A program made the position numbers and the translations under genes. DNA of 53,145 bases from positions 1 to 53,145 of the forward strand of contig JAFAFW010000042.1 of the NCBI GenBank assembly GCA_023423275.1, given 5' to 3'. A model generated the notes under the pieces. The model was not told the DNA's origin. It worked only from the letters and a program-made list of their open reading frames with translations, and made no database searches. Source of the stretch: Pseudomonadota bacterium. GTDB taxonomy: Bacteria > Pseudomonadota > Alphaproteobacteria > Rhizobiales > Hyphomicrobiaceae. This document shows, piece after piece, positions 16,893-26,233 of this stretch. Every line of letters starts with the position of its first letter. Position 1 is the first letter of the stretch.

Positions 16893-17657
16893 TCAGTCCG
16901 GCTGCATCCCGGCGATTGCGTCACTGCGGAACATAATGCAGTCGATTTCAATGAGACGCGGGAAATGCCCTGCATTGTTCGGGACCAATGCACTAAGCTC
17001 GAAGCCCTTGGACTGGTAGAAGGGCAGTGCAGCGTGAATATCGCTTGTCTGATCGTAAATCCTGCGGATCGATAGCTCGCTTTGCAATCCAATGAAGTTG
17101 GAAATGGCGTCACCGGCCCCCTCGACCGCACGCAAATCATTACCTTGCGTATCGAGTTTCAGAAACGCATTGCGGAAACCGAGTTTGTCGAAGTATTTCG
17201 CGTAATGGACGGCAAGCGTGGAAACCTCCACTTCAACGATCCGCACGATCTCGTTGGTGTCCCGGAAGATATCCACATCCTCGTGCGATGGCTCTCTCAA
17301 CGAGCTGAACTGGTCTCCCGCCATGATATTGAACGGACGGACGCCCACGTTTTCATCCAGTGCGACCTCCTCGATATACCAATTGCTCGTCTCTGCCGCC
17401 CTGGCCCGCAGCTCTGCCGCCAGCTCCGGAATTGGCTCAAACGATATCACCGGTCCCGTGTAGCCGACGCGCGTCCGAAGCATGTTGCGATACTGGCCCT
17501 TGTTGGCCCCGACATCAAAAACGCAATCAACGGCGAAATGCTTGAAGAACCGCTTCAGGTGCACTTCTTCGAAGACCAGGCCAACCTGGTCCGGGCGCAT
17601 TATCCTGGTTCCTGTCAGGCCCTCTGCAATATTGGCCAAGCCTCTTTTGACGCTCAT
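16893..17657 (-). CDS. FkbM family SAM-dependent methyltransferase
   Basis: From MSVKRG the protein has 254 residues. The SAM-binding motif VFDVGANKGQY and the following ISFEPIPE are characteristic of FkbM O-methyltransferases, as is FLKLDTQGNDL. Such enzymes often methylate hydroxyls of exopolysaccharide sugars. A GTG 34 codons earlier (17759) is also open. However, a promoter-like TTGAAG/TACTAT pair and a CCGGCC/GGCCGG inverted repeat (17710-17734) lie between, so the ATG at 17657 is preferred. It converges with the polymerase gene. Confidence 0.85.
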   Translation of the reverse strand: MSVKRGLANIAEGLTGTRIMRPDQVGLVFEEVHLKRFFKHFAVDCVFDVGANKGQYRNMLRTRVGYTGPVISFEPIPELAAELRARAAETSNWYIEEVALDENVGVRPFNIMAGDQFSSLREPSHEDVDIFRDTNEIVRIVEVEVSTLAVHYAKYFDKLGFRNAFLKLDTQGNDLRAVEGAGDAISNFIGLQSELSIRRIYDQTSDIHAALPFYQSKGFELSALVPNNAGHFPRLIEIDCIMFRSDAIAGMQPD

Positions 17658-17846
17658 GAGATCATCTCTGCGAATTGACCGATCACCAAGCGCGAACGAG
17701 GTGCGCTTGCCGGCCGATAGTATAAACCGGCCGGATTGCTTCAACCGCGAAACGATCACTAACCTAAACGAGCGGTCCGCACCGGATGAACGACCGGAGC
17801 GGTTCGCGCTGAGGCTGAGCCAAAGCTTGATGCGGCGACGATGGAC

Positions 17847-19241
17847 TTAGCGCAGCGCTTTGCCGCGATGGGTCTGGACCCGCTGCGTCAGTGCCAAACC
17901 GTCACTACCCTTCGACACCATCGGCTCCGGAGCCGCGTTGGCGTCGTTCAGACCGCCACCGATAACCACCACATCGCCCGCGCGCAGCCGCGTCGTAAAC
18001 AGCGCCTCGACGTAGACTTCCTTACCGTCGTTGGCTTTACGGAGAAGCATGACCGATCGGTTCTGCTGGGGGCCTCCGCCGAACTTCGGAAGCAGGCTTT
18101 CGCCTCCGAGCTGCGAGACGATGGAGATCGCGCCGTCCAGCATTGCTTCGGTCGCATTCATGCGCTGCTCCAGCCCGACCATCTCTTCGTCGATCCTGAT
18201 CTTACGTTGCAGGGCGAGGGCCGCGGTCTCCTGCTCCAACTTAGCCTGTTCGCGCTCAAGCCGACCGATCTGCGAAATCAGGTTGCGATGCTCAGCTTGA
18301 AGGCGTTCCACATGCGCCTCCTGGTTCACCAGGTCCGGGCGCCGTGAAACCCCCTTGGCCACTTGGCTCGTGACATCGTCGAGGTATTGCCGCTTCTTTT
18401 CGAGGCTCTCCAGGACTTCAGCCATCTGCTTGCGATAGCCGGCAACCTCCTGGCGGATCATCTCGATCTGCTCGTGCCGGACATTCTGCTCACTGTTGAA
18501 AGCTTCCCGGCGTGTTGCCAGCGCCTTGGCTTCAGTCGCAAGCAGTCCGGAGATCTGCTCTTCGTCGGCCAGCTTGCTCAATTGCCGTGGCGTCTCGATC
18601 TGCTCGGCTCCGCTGCGCTCTGCCTTGAGCGAGGCCATACGCAGCAGCGTCTGCTTCAGCTGTTCGCGCATCTCCTGTACGCGAGCGACATTCTGCGTGA
18701 CGTTCACGAACGTCGAAACGTCGCCATCACCAATCCGATAAAAGCCACCTGCCATTGAAACCGCGTGAAGGGCCGTCATTCCCGGCATGTAGGCGTAGGC
18801 GCCCGGCTTGGAGACGCCGCCAGTGACAAAGACCGGCCGCCATTCAACCACCTCGACGACGACGTTATTCGTCGCACGGCGCGCATCCTGGGCGAACCGT
18901 GCTGAGATCACGGCAGCGATCTCGGCTGTTGTCTTACCTGAAATCGCAAACGATCCGAGCGCCGGCAGGGTGATCCTGCCATCGCTTTGAACACGAACCT
19001 CACCGGACAGGTCGGCATTGCCGAAAAAGGTGACCTTCAGACGATCACCCGTGCCGATCTCGTCCTCTCGCCCTGAATTGGCAAGGGCGATATCGGCCAT
19101 GCTCGCCTCTGCGTCACGCACGACTGGCGTTGACGCCGCCGTCTGAACCCCCGTCCGCGGCCTATCCTGAGCAAAGCTGATTACCGTGGAAAGGCTGATC
19201 AACACCCCCGCCAACGCAACACGACCAAACACGGCCTTCAT
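17847..19241 (-). CDS. Polysaccharide export protein, ExoF/Wza-like, with coiled-coil region
   Basis: This is a 464-residue secreted protein. Signal peptide MKAVFGRVALAGVLISLSTVISFAQ is cleaved near AQ-D. A Poly_export domain (IGTGDRLKVTFFGN to VTLPALGSF region) and an SLBB-like strand segment (PVFVTGGVSKPGAYAYMPGMT) follow. A long charged helical section rich in Glu, Gln, Arg and Leu (about residues 200-380) is predicted coiled coil, then a short C-terminal beta part. ExoF of rhizobia has this composite layout. It would form the outer part of the export channel. The ATG at 19241 is favoured because the signal peptide starts there. A lone TATAAT (19395-19390) lies upstream. Confidence 0.85.
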   Translation of the reverse strand: MKAVFGRVALAGVLISLSTVISFAQDRPRTGVQTAASTPVVRDAEASMADIALANSGREDEIGTGDRLKVTFFGNADLSGEVRVQSDGRITLPALGSFAISGKTTAEIAAVISARFAQDARRATNNVVVEVVEWRPVFVTGGVSKPGAYAYMPGMTALHAVSMAGGFYRIGDGDVSTFVNVTQNVARVQEMREQLKQTLLRMASLKAERSGAEQIETPRQLSKLADEEQISGLLATEAKALATRREAFNSEQNVRHEQIEMIRQEVAGYRKQMAEVLESLEKKRQYLDDVTSQVAKGVSRRPDLVNQEAHVERLQAEHRNLISQIGRLEREQAKLEQETAALALQRKIRIDEEMVGLEQRMNATEAMLDGAISIVSQLGGESLLPKFGGGPQQNRSVMLLRKANDGKEVYVEALFTTRLRAGDVVVIGGGLNDANAAPEPMVSKGSDGLALTQRVQTHRGKALR

Positions 19242-19454
19242 GGCTACCCTCAAACCCCACCGTCTCACGCAAAAAGGGGACGGTGACCAATACACCCATT
19301 AAGTATCTGGAAACCATGCGGTTCGAAACCACCCCAGTTCATATTGGTTAATTTGAACCAAGGTTGCAGACACGTCGAACGCCAAGAAAATTATACGGGC
19401 ACAAATACCAGTCGTACTACGTCATCAAAAGTCATAGTCATGTATATCTTTCGG

Positions 19455-20396
19455 CTATAGTTGTTGCTGTTCCGCGCCGCGCTGGCGCCATTTCGAAGCC
19501 AGGTGGGATCCGAGTAGATTAGGCCGATAACGCAGGATTTCCGGAACCGCCGATGATGCCGAGTGCAGGCCCAGGTAGGCGAGGCACGCGACATACTCAA
19601 ACCGGGAAAGACCCCTGCTGCGAAGCATCGCGATGTAGCTGCGCAGCTTCTCGCGTCGCAACGAATCCAGATCCTTCTCCGGATCGATCTTCGTCTGCAG
19701 TTCAGCACCCGACATGACGCTCGTCATCTCGGTGTGAATGCGCTTTTTGAACAGCTTCTCGGGTGCGATGGCAAAGCGACCTTCGAGCGCCATCTCGGCC
19801 AGGAGCAGCTTGTCGGAGCCGAAGAAGCTTTTGTGCAGGCCCGTCTTGTCCAGCATGCGTCGCGGCATGAGCCCGTAAATCGGACTGCACATGATCTGCT
19901 GCATCAGCACATCGCGGAAGCGACGGGCGCGCCCACCACGGGTCGCGCACGCATCGCGATCCAGCAACCAGCTCCGCTTGTTTCGCGAGTCCGAATAGCC
20001 ATGGATGCACGCGTCGTACGGCAGTTCCTGTCCATCCCCATCGACGAGTATCGTCTGGCAATGAGCGACCGCGACCGAAGGATCATTCTCGATCAGAGGA
20101 AAACAGGCTTCGAGGTATCGCGGCTCGTAGAGATCGTCAGCCGCCACCCATTTGTAGATCGGTGCGCTTGAGATCTCGAACACCCTGTTGAAGTTCGGGA
20201 TCAGTCCGATGTTCTCAGGATTGCGCACGTATTTGATGCGCGGGTCCGCGGCCGCGTACTGCTGACACAGCTCTGATGTTCCGTCGGTCGAGGCGTTGTC
20301 CGAAATGGCGAGCTCGAAATCACCGAAAGTCTGTGCGAGGAGGCTCTCGATGAGCTCCTGGACGTAGGGTAGCCCGTTGTAGACAGGCAGCCCCAT
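19455..20396 (-). CDS. GT2-family glycosyltransferase
   Basis: This GT-A fold transferase (313 residues from ATG 20396) has the family start GLPVYNGLPYVQELIESLLAQT, the nucleotide motif DNASTDGT and VAADDLYEP as the metal-binding DxD equivalent. The ATG probably lies inside the true protein. The upstream frame reads ISLNPKVS before MGLPVYNG, as GT2 proteins usually start, and GAGGA sits six bases before an ATT at 20420. A CTG at 20414 is the other option. The sugar it transfers is unknown. It follows the aminotransferase gene divergently. Confidence 0.85.
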   Translation of the reverse strand: MGLPVYNGLPYVQELIESLLAQTFGDFELAISDNASTDGTSELCQQYAAADPRIKYVRNPENIGLIPNFNRVFEISSAPIYKWVAADDLYEPRYLEACFPLIENDPSVAVAHCQTILVDGDGQELPYDACIHGYSDSRNKRSWLLDRDACATRGGRARRFRDVLMQQIMCSPIYGLMPRRMLDKTGLHKSFFGSDKLLLAEMALEGRFAIAPEKLFKKRIHTEMTSVMSGAELQTKIDPEKDLDSLRREKLRSYIAMLRSRGLSRFEYVACLAYLGLHSASSAVPEILRYRPNLLGSHLASKWRQRGAEQQQL

Positions 20397-20662
20397 CGAA
20401 ACTTTGGGGTTCAGGGAAATGGCACGTCCTCGAAAATGAATTTCAGGCCAGCAGCCGATTTTCTATCCGCCATTTAGCCGGGACCAGCCGCTTGTGCCAT
20501 GTGCATCCTTGGTTAACCTTGATGTCAAAGCGGGACAGCGCCGGCGGGCCCTGGACATGACCTTGCCGTTAGCCACAGCTCGTCGAATTCATTGCTCCCG
20601 GAGCGCATGCGTATCTAAAGTTGTGCTTTCAGGGGCTCATTTTTCGACATCAGGAGGCAACC

Positions 20663-21994
20663 GTGCCGTATTCACGGTTTCAGGTTTCCCAGAAACTACG
20701 GACTGATGCCCATCGCCTCATTCCCGGAGGCTGCCACACCTATGCCAAGGGCGACGACCAGTACCCCGTCCTCGCACCCGGCTTCATCGCACGCGGCCGG
20801 GGCTGTCACGTCTGGGACGTCGACGGAAACGCCTACATCGAATACGGGATGGGAAACCGGGCCGTCGCGCTCGGCCACGCTTATCCGAAGGTTGTCGAAG
20901 CCGTTCGGGCGGAGCTTGCGAACGGCTGCAACTTCACCCGTCCGAGCCACATCGAGCCCGCCTGCGCGGAACGATTGCTGAGCCTGGTCCGCGGCGCCGA
21001 GATGGTGAAGTTCTCCAAGGACGGCTCTGACGCCACTTCGGGCGCCGTCAAGCTCGCGCGCGCCTATACCGGACGCGATCGCATCGCCTTCTGTTCCGAC
21101 CATCCGTTCTTTTCGGTCGATGACTGGTTCATCGGAAAGACCGAAATGGGAGCCGGAATCCCGGAAAGCACCAAGGATCTCTCGCTGACTTTCAGATACG
21201 ACGATCTCGACAGCGTCAGGCAGCTCTTCGCCCAATACCCGAACGAAATCGCCGGCGTCATCCTGGAGCCGTCCCGCGGCAGCGATCCCAAGGACGGCTT
21301 CCTGCACAAGTTGCGCGATCTGTGTCACGAGAACGGCGCGCTGTTCATTCTTGACGAAATGCTGACCGGCTTTCGCTGGCACAAGGGTGGTGCCCAGGAA
21401 CTCTACGATATCACTCCTGATCTGAGCACCTTCGGAAAAGCTCTCGCCAACGGCTTCTCCGTTTCCGCACTTTGTGGAAAGCGCGAATTCATGCGGCTTG
21501 GCGGTATGGATCACACGGACCTCCCGCGCGTGTTCATGCTGTCCACGACGCACGGGGGTGAAACACACGCGCTGGCTGCAGCAATGGCGACTATCGACGT
21601 CTATCAAAGCGAGCCCGTGATCGAGCATCTCCATGCCATGGGAGCGCGCCTGAGAGCAGGGCTGAATCAGGCGATCTCGCGTCATGATCTACAGCAGCAC
21701 GTCGCCGTCATCGGCCGGGACTGCAATCTGGTCTATGCGACCCGCAATCAGGACGGCGCACCGTGTCAGTCCTTCCGCTCTCTCTTCCTTCAGGAAGTGA
21801 TCCGGCGTGGCGTCCTGATGCCGTCGCTGGCGACCAGCTATTCCCATACCGATGAGGATATCGATCAAACGATCGAGGCCGTCGATGGCGCGCTGGCAAT
21901 CTACGCTCGCGCCCTGAACGACGGCGTCGCTCAATATCTCATCGGGCGGCCATCGCAGATCGTCCAGCGGCGCTATAATACGGCGCCGATGTGA
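20663..21994 (+). CDS. PLP-dependent class III aminotransferase, GSAM-like
   Basis: From GTG 20663 (AGGAGG at 20652-20657, ideal spacing) the protein has 443 residues. It matches glutamate-1-semialdehyde aminomutase-like transferases: the PLP-phosphate region SKDGSDATSGA, the aspartate in ILDEMLTGFR (D231) and the Schiff-base lysine in FGKALANG (K259). Family relatives in polysaccharide loci transfer an amino group to, or shift one on, a keto-sugar or similar small carbonyl compound. True heme-pathway aminomutase activity is unlikely here because it sits among glycosyltransferases. Confidence 0.87.
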   Translation: MPYSRFQVSQKLRTDAHRLIPGGCHTYAKGDDQYPVLAPGFIARGRGCHVWDVDGNAYIEYGMGNRAVALGHAYPKVVEAVRAELANGCNFTRPSHIEPACAERLLSLVRGAEMVKFSKDGSDATSGAVKLARAYTGRDRIAFCSDHPFFSVDDWFIGKTEMGAGIPESTKDLSLTFRYDDLDSVRQLFAQYPNEIAGVILEPSRGSDPKDGFLHKLRDLCHENGALFILDEMLTGFRWHKGGAQELYDITPDLSTFGKALANGFSVSALCGKREFMRLGGMDHTDLPRVFMLSTTHGGETHALAAAMATIDVYQSEPVIEHLHAMGARLRAGLNQAISRHDLQQHVAVIGRDCNLVYATRNQDGAPCQSFRSLFLQEVIRRGVLMPSLATSYSHTDEDIDQTIEAVDGALAIYARALNDGVAQYLIGRPSQIVQRRYNTAPM

Positions 21995-22037
21995 GGCGCG
22001 GTCAGACCTGTGTCTCCGCGGGGCGGCACAACGGCCA

Positions 22038-23246
22038 TCACCTCGTGACGGCCGCCAATCCCGTCACAACGGCCCGCAGTTCGTCATTGTAAGCGGCGAC
22101 ATGCGCCATCGCATCAAAACGATGTTCGACGAGCTGACGCTGTTCTCGCAACCGGTCGCGGAATGTCTCCTGGTTCGCGAGTAACTGCAGCATTCCATCG
22201 CGGATGCTTTCGATGGAATAGGGATCGATGCCGATCGCTCCTCGAACCCCATCGATATGCCCGTCAATCCCCGTGTTCTTCGAGTAGACGATCGGAATTC
22301 CGTTCAGAAGCGCCTCGACGTAGACCATCCCAAACGTCTCGTTTCGGCTAGGCAGCACAAAACCGCAGTAGCTTCCAAGCCGCCCCATCAGCTCCTGATT
22401 GGGAAGCGGGCCCACGAGCCTGACACATTGAGATAGTTCCTCACCTTCAATGAGCCCCCGCACCCTTTGCAGATCGGCGGGCCGCCCCCCTCCAATCAGA
22501 TCCAGCGTGGCATCCGGCACCTGCGCGACGACGCCTTTGAACGCCGGAAGGAGGAACTCCAAGCCTTTGCGCTTGTAGATATCGAAGCTCATCACGGAAA
22601 CGAGCGCGTTTCGCCGGAACGCCACCTGCGGATTTGCGCGCGACGCATCGACAAAGTTCGGCAACAACCGTTCCTTGCTGGCATCAACGCCATAGCGCGC
22701 CTTCATCTGAGGGCGAAACCAGGCCGACACGTAGAAAATACGCGCGCAATCCCGGACGACGCGTCGATAGAGCCATGCAAAATGCGGCTTGGCGCGCAAC
22801 ACCTTGTCTTCGACTTCGCCGCGTACGGAGATGACGTATGGCTTGCGAAAGCTGTGCGACAGCCAATAGGCGGCAAGCCCTTCGAACGTCAGCTTGTGTG
22901 CATGGATCACGTCAAAGCCGATATCCCGGCTCCGAACGATCGACGCGATCATCCAGTAGAGAAGGTAGATCGACGTTTCGAGCAGCACGCCATAGGGCAG
23001 CGCCCAATATCGAATTGATATAAGCCGCACGTTTTTCGCGCGACCGCCTTCCGTCACGCGCACGCGCCAGGGCAGCGCGGTCCGGTGAATCGCAACAACG
23101 ACGTGATCCACCTCATCGTTGCGGCCGATGAAATTCTGAACCGCAACGGTCGTATCGGTATTGTTCACATCGGGATAGTCTGCGGTGATGTGGAGAACCG
23201 TCAGCCGCGCCTCGTCGTCATCGACGTGCAATCGTCGCTCCTGCAT
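22038..23246 (-). CDS. GT4-family glycosyltransferase
   Basis: This 402-residue GT-B protein has VLHITADYPD at the start and FDVIHAHKLTFEG in the acceptor half. The donor half holds VSVMSFDIYKRKGLEFLL and a clear E-x7-E signature ETFGMVYVE followed by ALLNGIPIVY. ATG 23246 has GGAGG about nine bases upstream. Eighteen bases separate it from the WecG-like gene before it, so the two are one operon. It adds one sugar to the repeat unit; donor unknown. Confidence 0.87.
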   Translation of the reverse strand: MQERRLHVDDDEARLTVLHITADYPDVNNTDTTVAVQNFIGRNDEVDHVVVAIHRTALPWRVRVTEGGRAKNVRLISIRYWALPYGVLLETSIYLLYWMIASIVRSRDIGFDVIHAHKLTFEGLAAYWLSHSFRKPYVISVRGEVEDKVLRAKPHFAWLYRRVVRDCARIFYVSAWFRPQMKARYGVDASKERLLPNFVDASRANPQVAFRRNALVSVMSFDIYKRKGLEFLLPAFKGVVAQVPDATLDLIGGGRPADLQRVRGLIEGEELSQCVRLVGPLPNQELMGRLGSYCGFVLPSRNETFGMVYVEALLNGIPIVYSKNTGIDGHIDGVRGAIGIDPYSIESIRDGMLQLLANQETFRDRLREQRQLVEHRFDAMAHVAAYNDELRAVVTGLAAVTR

Positions 23247-23264
23247 GGCAACCGGCCTCCTTCT

Positions 23265-24038
23265 TCAGCGCACGGATGGGGTATTCTCGACGCCGACGGT
23301 CGTCAGCCTGTCCCGCAGGACAGACGCCAGGAACACCACATTGCCGATAAGGTAGCGCCGCCAGAGCCTCTTCGGCTCGAGAACCAGCCGATAGATCCAT
23401 TCACATCGCAGGGTCCGCACCCATTGAGGCGCACGCGGCACCCGACCAGAAACGAAGTCAAGCAGAGCCCCCACCCCCAGAAGCACGCGTGCATCGGTCG
23501 CCTCCGCATTGCGCGCGATCCACCTCTCCTGAATGGGGTTCCCCATCGATACCAGAACGATATCAGCCTGCGCTGCCGAAATGTCAGCGCAGATTCCCGC
23601 ATCGTCCTTATCGGAAATGTATCCCTGATGCATTCCAACGATTTCGTGTCGGGGATACTGGCTACGGAACCACGCAGCCGCCGTTTCTACGACCTCCGGG
23701 GTTCCGCCCAGCAGATAGATCCGCAACCCGTGCTGCGACCGGGTGAGGTAATAGGGAATAAAATCCGTGCCATTCAGGTTGTCCGGAAACCGATGGCCGA
23801 ACATGATCCGGCTTGCGATGTCGACACCCAGGCCATCGTTGAACACGCAGAACTCTTTGAGACTGTCACGCAGATCCCGATTATGTGCGGCAATCGTCAA
23901 AGCGTGCGCATTCGCGAATGCGACTTTCACATGCTTCCGCTGCGAAACGGCATCGTCCAGAAATGCGACGGCCTGCTGGCGGCTGAAAACCGATACCGGA
24001 ACGCCCAGCAGCACCCGCTTATCCGCAACTTGCTGCAC
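23265..24038 (-). CDS. WecG/TagA/CpsF family glycosyltransferase (GT26)
   Basis: The 257-residue protein shows the family hallmarks. FANAHALTIAAHNRDLRDSL is near the N-terminus, FNDGLGVDIASR carries the catalytic aspartate region, LLGGTPEVVE follows, and VSMGNPIQERW and FDFVSGRVPRAP-like segments come later. GT26 members usually add ManNAcA or a similar sugar early in assembly. The GTG start (24038) has GGAG 8 bases upstream. It lies between the long priming transferase and a GT4 gene, so it may add the second sugar. Confidence 0.9.
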   Translation of the reverse strand: MQQVADKRVLLGVPVSVFSRQQAVAFLDDAVSQRKHVKVAFANAHALTIAAHNRDLRDSLKEFCVFNDGLGVDIASRIMFGHRFPDNLNGTDFIPYYLTRSQHGLRIYLLGGTPEVVETAAAWFRSQYPRHEIVGMHQGYISDKDDAGICADISAAQADIVLVSMGNPIQERWIARNAEATDARVLLGVGALLDFVSGRVPRAPQWVRTLRCEWIYRLVLEPKRLWRRYLIGNVVFLASVLRDRLTTVGVENTPSVR

Positions 24039-24173
24039 GCACGCACTCCATCGGTGACAGCACCCTGATGCCGCGTTCAGGAACGCATCAGCGACTGTAG
24101 GCCCATCCGGATGATCAGTACCGATGTTCGAAACGCGACCGTGCCGTGATGGATTGCAATTGATATGCCAAGA

Positions 24174-25595
24174 TCAGAATGCATTCCGGCGATTGATGAC
24201 CGCAAATACGGTCTTAAACATTATTTCTATGTCCAGCCAGAATGACCAGTTCTTGATATATTCCAGGTCATATCGGACACGCTGATGCATCAATTCAGGG
24301 TCCTCTGTCGGACCCCTGAATCCCTTGATCTGCGCCAATCCTGTAATGCCAGGCTTCATGCGATGCCTGTTCGCGTATTCCGACAGCAATTGCTGATAAT
24401 GATAATTATGGGAAATCGCATGCGGGCGCGGCCCGACAAGAGACATCTCGCCCAGCAGGACGTTCAGAAGCTGTGGCAATTCATCGAGACTGGTGCGCCG
24501 TAAAAACCGTCCCACTCGCGTCACGCGCGCATCGTTGCGAACAGCTTGCGTAACCTGCCCGCCGTCTTCCGCCTCATACATCGTCCGGAACTTGAAGACG
24601 CGAATGATCCGGTGATTGTAGCCATGACGCTGCTGCCGGAAGAACACCGGCCCCGCGCTGTCGAGCTTGATGGCCAGGGCGATCAGCAGCATCACCGGCG
24701 ACAGGATGACCAGCGCGATCGCGGCTATTCCATAGTCCTCGATCGCTTTCGCCACATGCCCCCAATCACAGACGGGCTTGCGCGTGACCTGCAACAGACT
24801 GACAGCACCTACGCGCTGAACGTCCTGCACTTCCATATCTCTGGGGAGTTGCTCGATGCTCAGGCGAATATCGACCGGCAGGATTTCCAGCCGGTGCAGC
24901 AATTCGCCGAGCTCGGCCCGAGGCAAGCCGGCGGCCGACACGACAATCCCGTCAACCAGACCCTGCTGGCCGACCCGGATCAATTCGTCGATCTCCGGGC
25001 GCCCGGCCGCAGGATCGAACATGCCGACGATTTCGATTTCCTTCGCTGCAACGAGATCTGTGCGCAGGCGCTGGCAATCGTCGAGATTTGCAACGAGAGC
25101 AATCCGCCTGGCGACAAAGCCCGCGCCAACCAGCCATTGATAGACCGGCAGATAGGAGTAGCGCATCCCGAGCACAAACACACAGCTCAGCCCAAACCAG
25201 AGCAGAAACCAGCCGCGTGAATAGTCAGACGACGTCTTGGAGATGTAAGCGATCGAAATGAGCGCCATGAAGGCGAACGATAGGGCGAGGACGATCCGCC
25301 CTGGCATTACGCCGCCGAGGCCCGGCATCCCGCGGTTGTAAAGCCCGTAACTCCGAAAAATGAAGAAGACGATCCCGACGCACGCACCCGCCGCGACGAA
25401 GTACTTCTCGGCTTGTCCGGGGGCTTCAAGAAAAAGCGTGAGGTAGATGAAACGAGCCAACAACTCCGCGATCAGAAGGCTTCCCAGCTCCAACGCGACG
25501 AACAGATCCATGGCCATACGAGGCGAAAGGCACATCCGCAAGCCATGCCAATGCCGTGAGCGTCCGGGGACCGAAACCCCTTGCTCGATACTCAT
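24174..25595 (-). CDS. Undecaprenyl-phosphate glucose phosphotransferase (GumD/WbaP-type)
   Basis: The 473-residue protein has about five N-terminal transmembrane helices and a CoA-binding-like cytosolic domain (RRIALVANLDDCQRLR). The sugar transferase core follows, with FKFRTMYEAEDGG, DELPQLLNVLLGEMSLVGPRPHA and KPGITGLAQIKGFRG. These long forms load glucose- or galactose-1-phosphate onto undecaprenyl phosphate. It is the second priming enzyme in the window, beside the short one at 818-1543. ATG 25595 is chosen over the upstream TTG 25631, though neither has a strong ribosome site. It leads the operon with the WecG-like and GT4 genes. Confidence 0.9.
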   Translation of the reverse strand: MSIEQGVSVPGRSRHWHGLRMCLSPRMAMDLFVALELGSLLIAELLARFIYLTLFLEAPGQAEKYFVAAGACVGIVFFIFRSYGLYNRGMPGLGGVMPGRIVLALSFAFMALISIAYISKTSSDYSRGWFLLWFGLSCVFVLGMRYSYLPVYQWLVGAGFVARRIALVANLDDCQRLRTDLVAAKEIEIVGMFDPAAGRPEIDELIRVGQQGLVDGIVVSAAGLPRAELGELLHRLEILPVDIRLSIEQLPRDMEVQDVQRVGAVSLLQVTRKPVCDWGHVAKAIEDYGIAAIALVILSPVMLLIALAIKLDSAGPVFFRQQRHGYNHRIIRVFKFRTMYEAEDGGQVTQAVRNDARVTRVGRFLRRTSLDELPQLLNVLLGEMSLVGPRPHAISHNYHYQQLLSEYANRHRMKPGITGLAQIKGFRGPTEDPELMHQRVRYDLEYIKNWSFWLDIEIMFKTVFAVINRRNAF

Positions 25596-26233
25596 CGTCA
25601 GAAACCGCAAAAATGAAAAACGCCGCAACAATCATTGATGGGGTATTTAGCGGCGCCGCGTTTTGGCACCAATTTGAAGATGAAAAGAACGTTAACGATC
25701 GGATCAAACAGAACCTAAGGATGGCAGTCACTTATGCCATTCGGCGGCGGCATCTCACCGGACATCATACTAACTCGTTATTTTTACTGCTTTTGTCGGA
25801 TCAGCCGGAAGTCGGTCCGTCGCCTCTTGCGCGAGCGCGATGCGCCGCCGGGAACATGCCGCAAGTCCTCCGCGCGGCGGCGGCACCGGCGACCAGCGGA
25901 CGGCGGTCTCCCAATTTTCGTCCCATCGCGGCATATTTATCACACGCAATCGGACCCGCGTCTGGGAAAAACCCATGTGCCGGCCTACAAAAAATCGAAG
26001 CCCGATTCGGCACAGCGAGGGAGCCGCAAACACGCGCGAACTCTGGACTTACCGGGAGCCGGCGACCATCGTCAAAACCCCGCGCTGTCACGACAAATCA
26101 ACCGTATCAGCGTTTTTTTAACCATACCGGAGGCAATCTATGAACGGATGACGACTCTGTGATCGCGCCTTGCACGGACAGTCGAATAACGGCAAAGATG
26201 AGGCCTAGGTCCACGCACATGGGATGGAGGGAT
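25596..26233. other. 638-base divergent intergenic region with no convincing gene
   Basis: This gap lies between the GumD-like gene (minus strand) and the L,D-transpeptidase gene (plus strand). The open frames inside it are Arg/Pro/Ser-rich out-of-phase frames without recognisable domains. It holds an AT-rich patch near 25770-25800, GCGGCGCCGC at 25650-25659 and CGTTAACG as short palindromes. A mini-frame (ATG 26140, three codons) sits after a good GGAGG. It probably carries the promoters of both flanking genes. Confidence 0.5.

Noticed and set aside
20663..21994. Heme-pathway glutamate-1-semialdehyde aminomutase
   Set aside because: Family fits, but the locus is all polysaccharide genes and sequence around the active site is only GSAM-like, so a sugar or small-carbonyl role is more likely.
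26140..26151. Three-codon mini-frame (ATG AAC GGA TGA) with GGAGG before it
   Set aside because: A leader peptide needs more than a start, two codons and a stop; no attenuator structure was found around it.
25734..26162. Plus-strand open frame of 142 codons in the intergenic region
   Set aside because: Arg/Ser/Pro-rich with no hydrophobic core or known motif; competing frames on both strands are as long, so it is probably chance.
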